From: Candidatus Pelagibacter sp.
Lineage (GTDB): Bacteria; Pseudomonadota; Alphaproteobacteria; Pelagibacterales; Pelagibacteraceae
Reading direction: 5' to 3'
DNA: 16,045 nucleotides
Assembly (NCBI GenBank): GCA_002692325.1
Contig: NZJU01000032.1
Span: 1 to 16,045 of the forward strand
How positions within the stretch are numbered: the first letter of the stretch is position 1; the number at the start of each line of letters is the position of its first letter. Positions 14,987-16,045 of this stretch are shown one piece after another. Under the pieces are notes generated by a model. The model searched no databases, was not told where the DNA came from, and saw only the letters and a list, made by a program, of their open reading frames with translations. The position numbers and the translations under genes are program-made.

Positions 14987-16045
14987 ATGGAAAAATTTAA
15001 GAGCGTTGACGAGTTAGTTAACCAATTAAAACCAGTAGAACCAGTCTACTGTATTCGCCCTACGGCTATAAACAAGTCAGTAGATTTCTTTAAGGACAAA
15101 TTTCCAGGAGAAATTTTATACGCTGTAAAGACGAATCCTAATAAGTTTGTTTTAGACCAAATTTATAATAACGGGATAAAAAAATTTGACGTTGCTTCAA
15201 TAAACGAAATAAGATTAATTCATAAAAATTATCATAAAGCCAAAATGTTTTTTATGCATACTGTTAAAGCAAGAGAGGATATTTACCTAGCGTACAAAGA
15301 TTATGGAATTAAAGATTTTGCTTTAGATACAAAAGAGGAATTACAAAAAATTCTAGAAGCGACAAATAACGCAAAAGATTTGACTTTATATGTAAGAGTG
15401 GCAATTTCAAACGAGCATGCAGAAATAGATCTTTCCAGAAAGTTTGGTGCTCTTCCAAGTGAAGCCTTGGGATTGATAAGACTTTGTAAATACCATGCTG
15501 AAAAAATTGGAGTTAGTTTTCATGTTGGCTCACAATGTATGCATAAAATATCTTTTTCAAAGGGAATAAGTGAAATAAAAAATTTGATAAAAAAAACTAA
15601 AATAATTCCTGACATTATTAATGTTGGTGGAGGATTTCCCTCTATATACCCTGATTTAAAACCAGAGCCGTTAGTAAATTATATTAATGAAATCAAGAAA
15701 AGCTTGAATGATTTGAAGTTGGAAAAAATGCCAAGTGTAATTTGTGAACCTGGAAGAGCAATCGTGGCTGAAAGTGGGTCTACAATAGTAAGGGTAAATT
15801 TGAGAAAAAAATATAAACTTTACATTAACGACGGAACTTATGGATCGCTATTCGACTCTGGTGTACCTAACTTTATTTTGCCATCTAGAATGATATCAAA
15901 CGGGAGAATACAGTCTAAAAAAATAACATCTTTTAATTTTTATGGTCCAACTTGTGACAGTCTTGATTATATGAAGGGTCCATTTTTGCTCCCTAATAAT
16001 ATTAAAGAAGGGGACTATATCGAGTTAGGTCAATTAGGAGCTTAC
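14987..16045 (+). CDS. odc: Ornithine/lysine decarboxylase, fold-III PLP enzyme (3' truncated by window edge)
   Basis: PLP-dependent decarboxylase of the eukaryotic-ODC/alanine-racemase fold (type III), which makes putrescine (or cadaverine) for polyamine synthesis. The first 353 residues are present and open to the last base. Seen: the PLP lysine in ILYAVKTNP (K48), FHVGSQC (H179, S182), INVGGGFP (214-218, phosphate loop), CEPGRAIV (E254-R257), NDGTYGSLFDSG, and the dimer-interface active-site Cys in YGPTCDSLDYM (C323). The last Tyr/PLP motif lies beyond the edge. Start choice: an in-frame TAA at 14969 and only one in-frame ATG fix 14987; an out-of-frame ATG at 14982 is closer to the GGGGA ribosome site but reaches a stop after 11 codons. 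Substrate preference (ornithine against lysine) cannot be settled from the visible residues. Confidence 0.94.
   Translation, partial: MEKFKSVDELVNQLKPVEPVYCIRPTAINKSVDFFKDKFPGEILYAVKTNPNKFVLDQIYNNGIKKFDVASINEIRLIHKNYHKAKMFFMHTVKAREDIYLAYKDYGIKDFALDTKEELQKILEATNNAKDLTLYVRVAISNEHAEIDLSRKFGALPSEALGLIRLCKYHAEKIGVSFHVGSQCMHKISFSKGISEIKNLIKKTKIIPDIINVGGGFPSIYPDLKPEPLVNYINEIKKSLNDLKLEKMPSVICEPGRAIVAESGSTIVRVNLRKKYKLYINDGTYGSLFDSGVPNFILPSRMISNGRIQSKKITSFNFYGPTCDSLDYMKGPFLLPNNIKEGDYIELGQLGAY

Overview
The window is strongly AT-rich and densely packed. It has short spacers, several overlapping gene ends, long A/T homopolymers inside genes, and proteins rich in Lys, Ile and Asn. The gene content is alphaproteobacterial: a ChvG/ChvI-type two-component pair, a RegA/ActR/PrrA response regulator with its characteristic Fis-type C-terminus, and a run ahcY-tsaE-amgK-murU placed directly after chvI-chvG, as in many alphaproteobacteria. 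The streamlined style suggests a marine AT-rich lineage such as Pelagibacterales (SAR11) or a relative. That assignment is an inference from style and content, not proven.

Layout. 1-1983 (+): the C-terminal two-thirds of an RND efflux permease, cut by the window edge. 1973-3504 (-): a small envelope cluster in transcription order VanZ-like membrane protein, secreted thermonuclease, and lytic-transglycosylase-like lipoprotein, converging on the RND gene with an 11-base overlap. 3524-4243 (+): gpmA, overlapping the end of murU by 11 bases. 4233-12706 (-): a long co-directional run polA, chvI, chvG, ahcY, tsaE, amgK, murU. 12750-14262 (+): an ABC-2-type exporter ATPase without a visible permease, then bioY. 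14267-14839 (-): regA. 14987-16045 (+): a fold-III ornithine/lysine decarboxylase, cut by the right edge. No stretch longer than 300 bases lacks a gene. I found no tRNA, rRNA, CRISPR array, insertion sequence or attachment site.

How the genes may work together. ChvG/ChvI senses envelope stress or acidity in relatives. AmgK and MurU form the anomeric-sugar-kinase route that recycles MurNAc to UDP-MurNAc, and the lipoprotein transglycosylase-like protein also points to peptidoglycan turnover. AhcY removes S-adenosylhomocysteine. RegA is a global redox regulator that may act near the divergent decarboxylase gene.

Main points of interest: (1) amgK is broken by a +1 frameshift exactly at an A11 tract, while the catalytic part downstream is intact; (2) three genes (polA, the ABC ATPase, regA) have -10 elements whose predicted start falls on or within one base of the ATG, suggesting leaderless mRNAs; (3) the chvG-ahcY spacer and the decarboxylase leader carry inverted repeats touching the ribosome binding site; (4) ChvI has Ser-Gly-Gly in place of the usual Lys-Pro context; (5) the hprK/PTS genes usually found between chvG and ahcY are absent. 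I see no clearly new multi-gene system.
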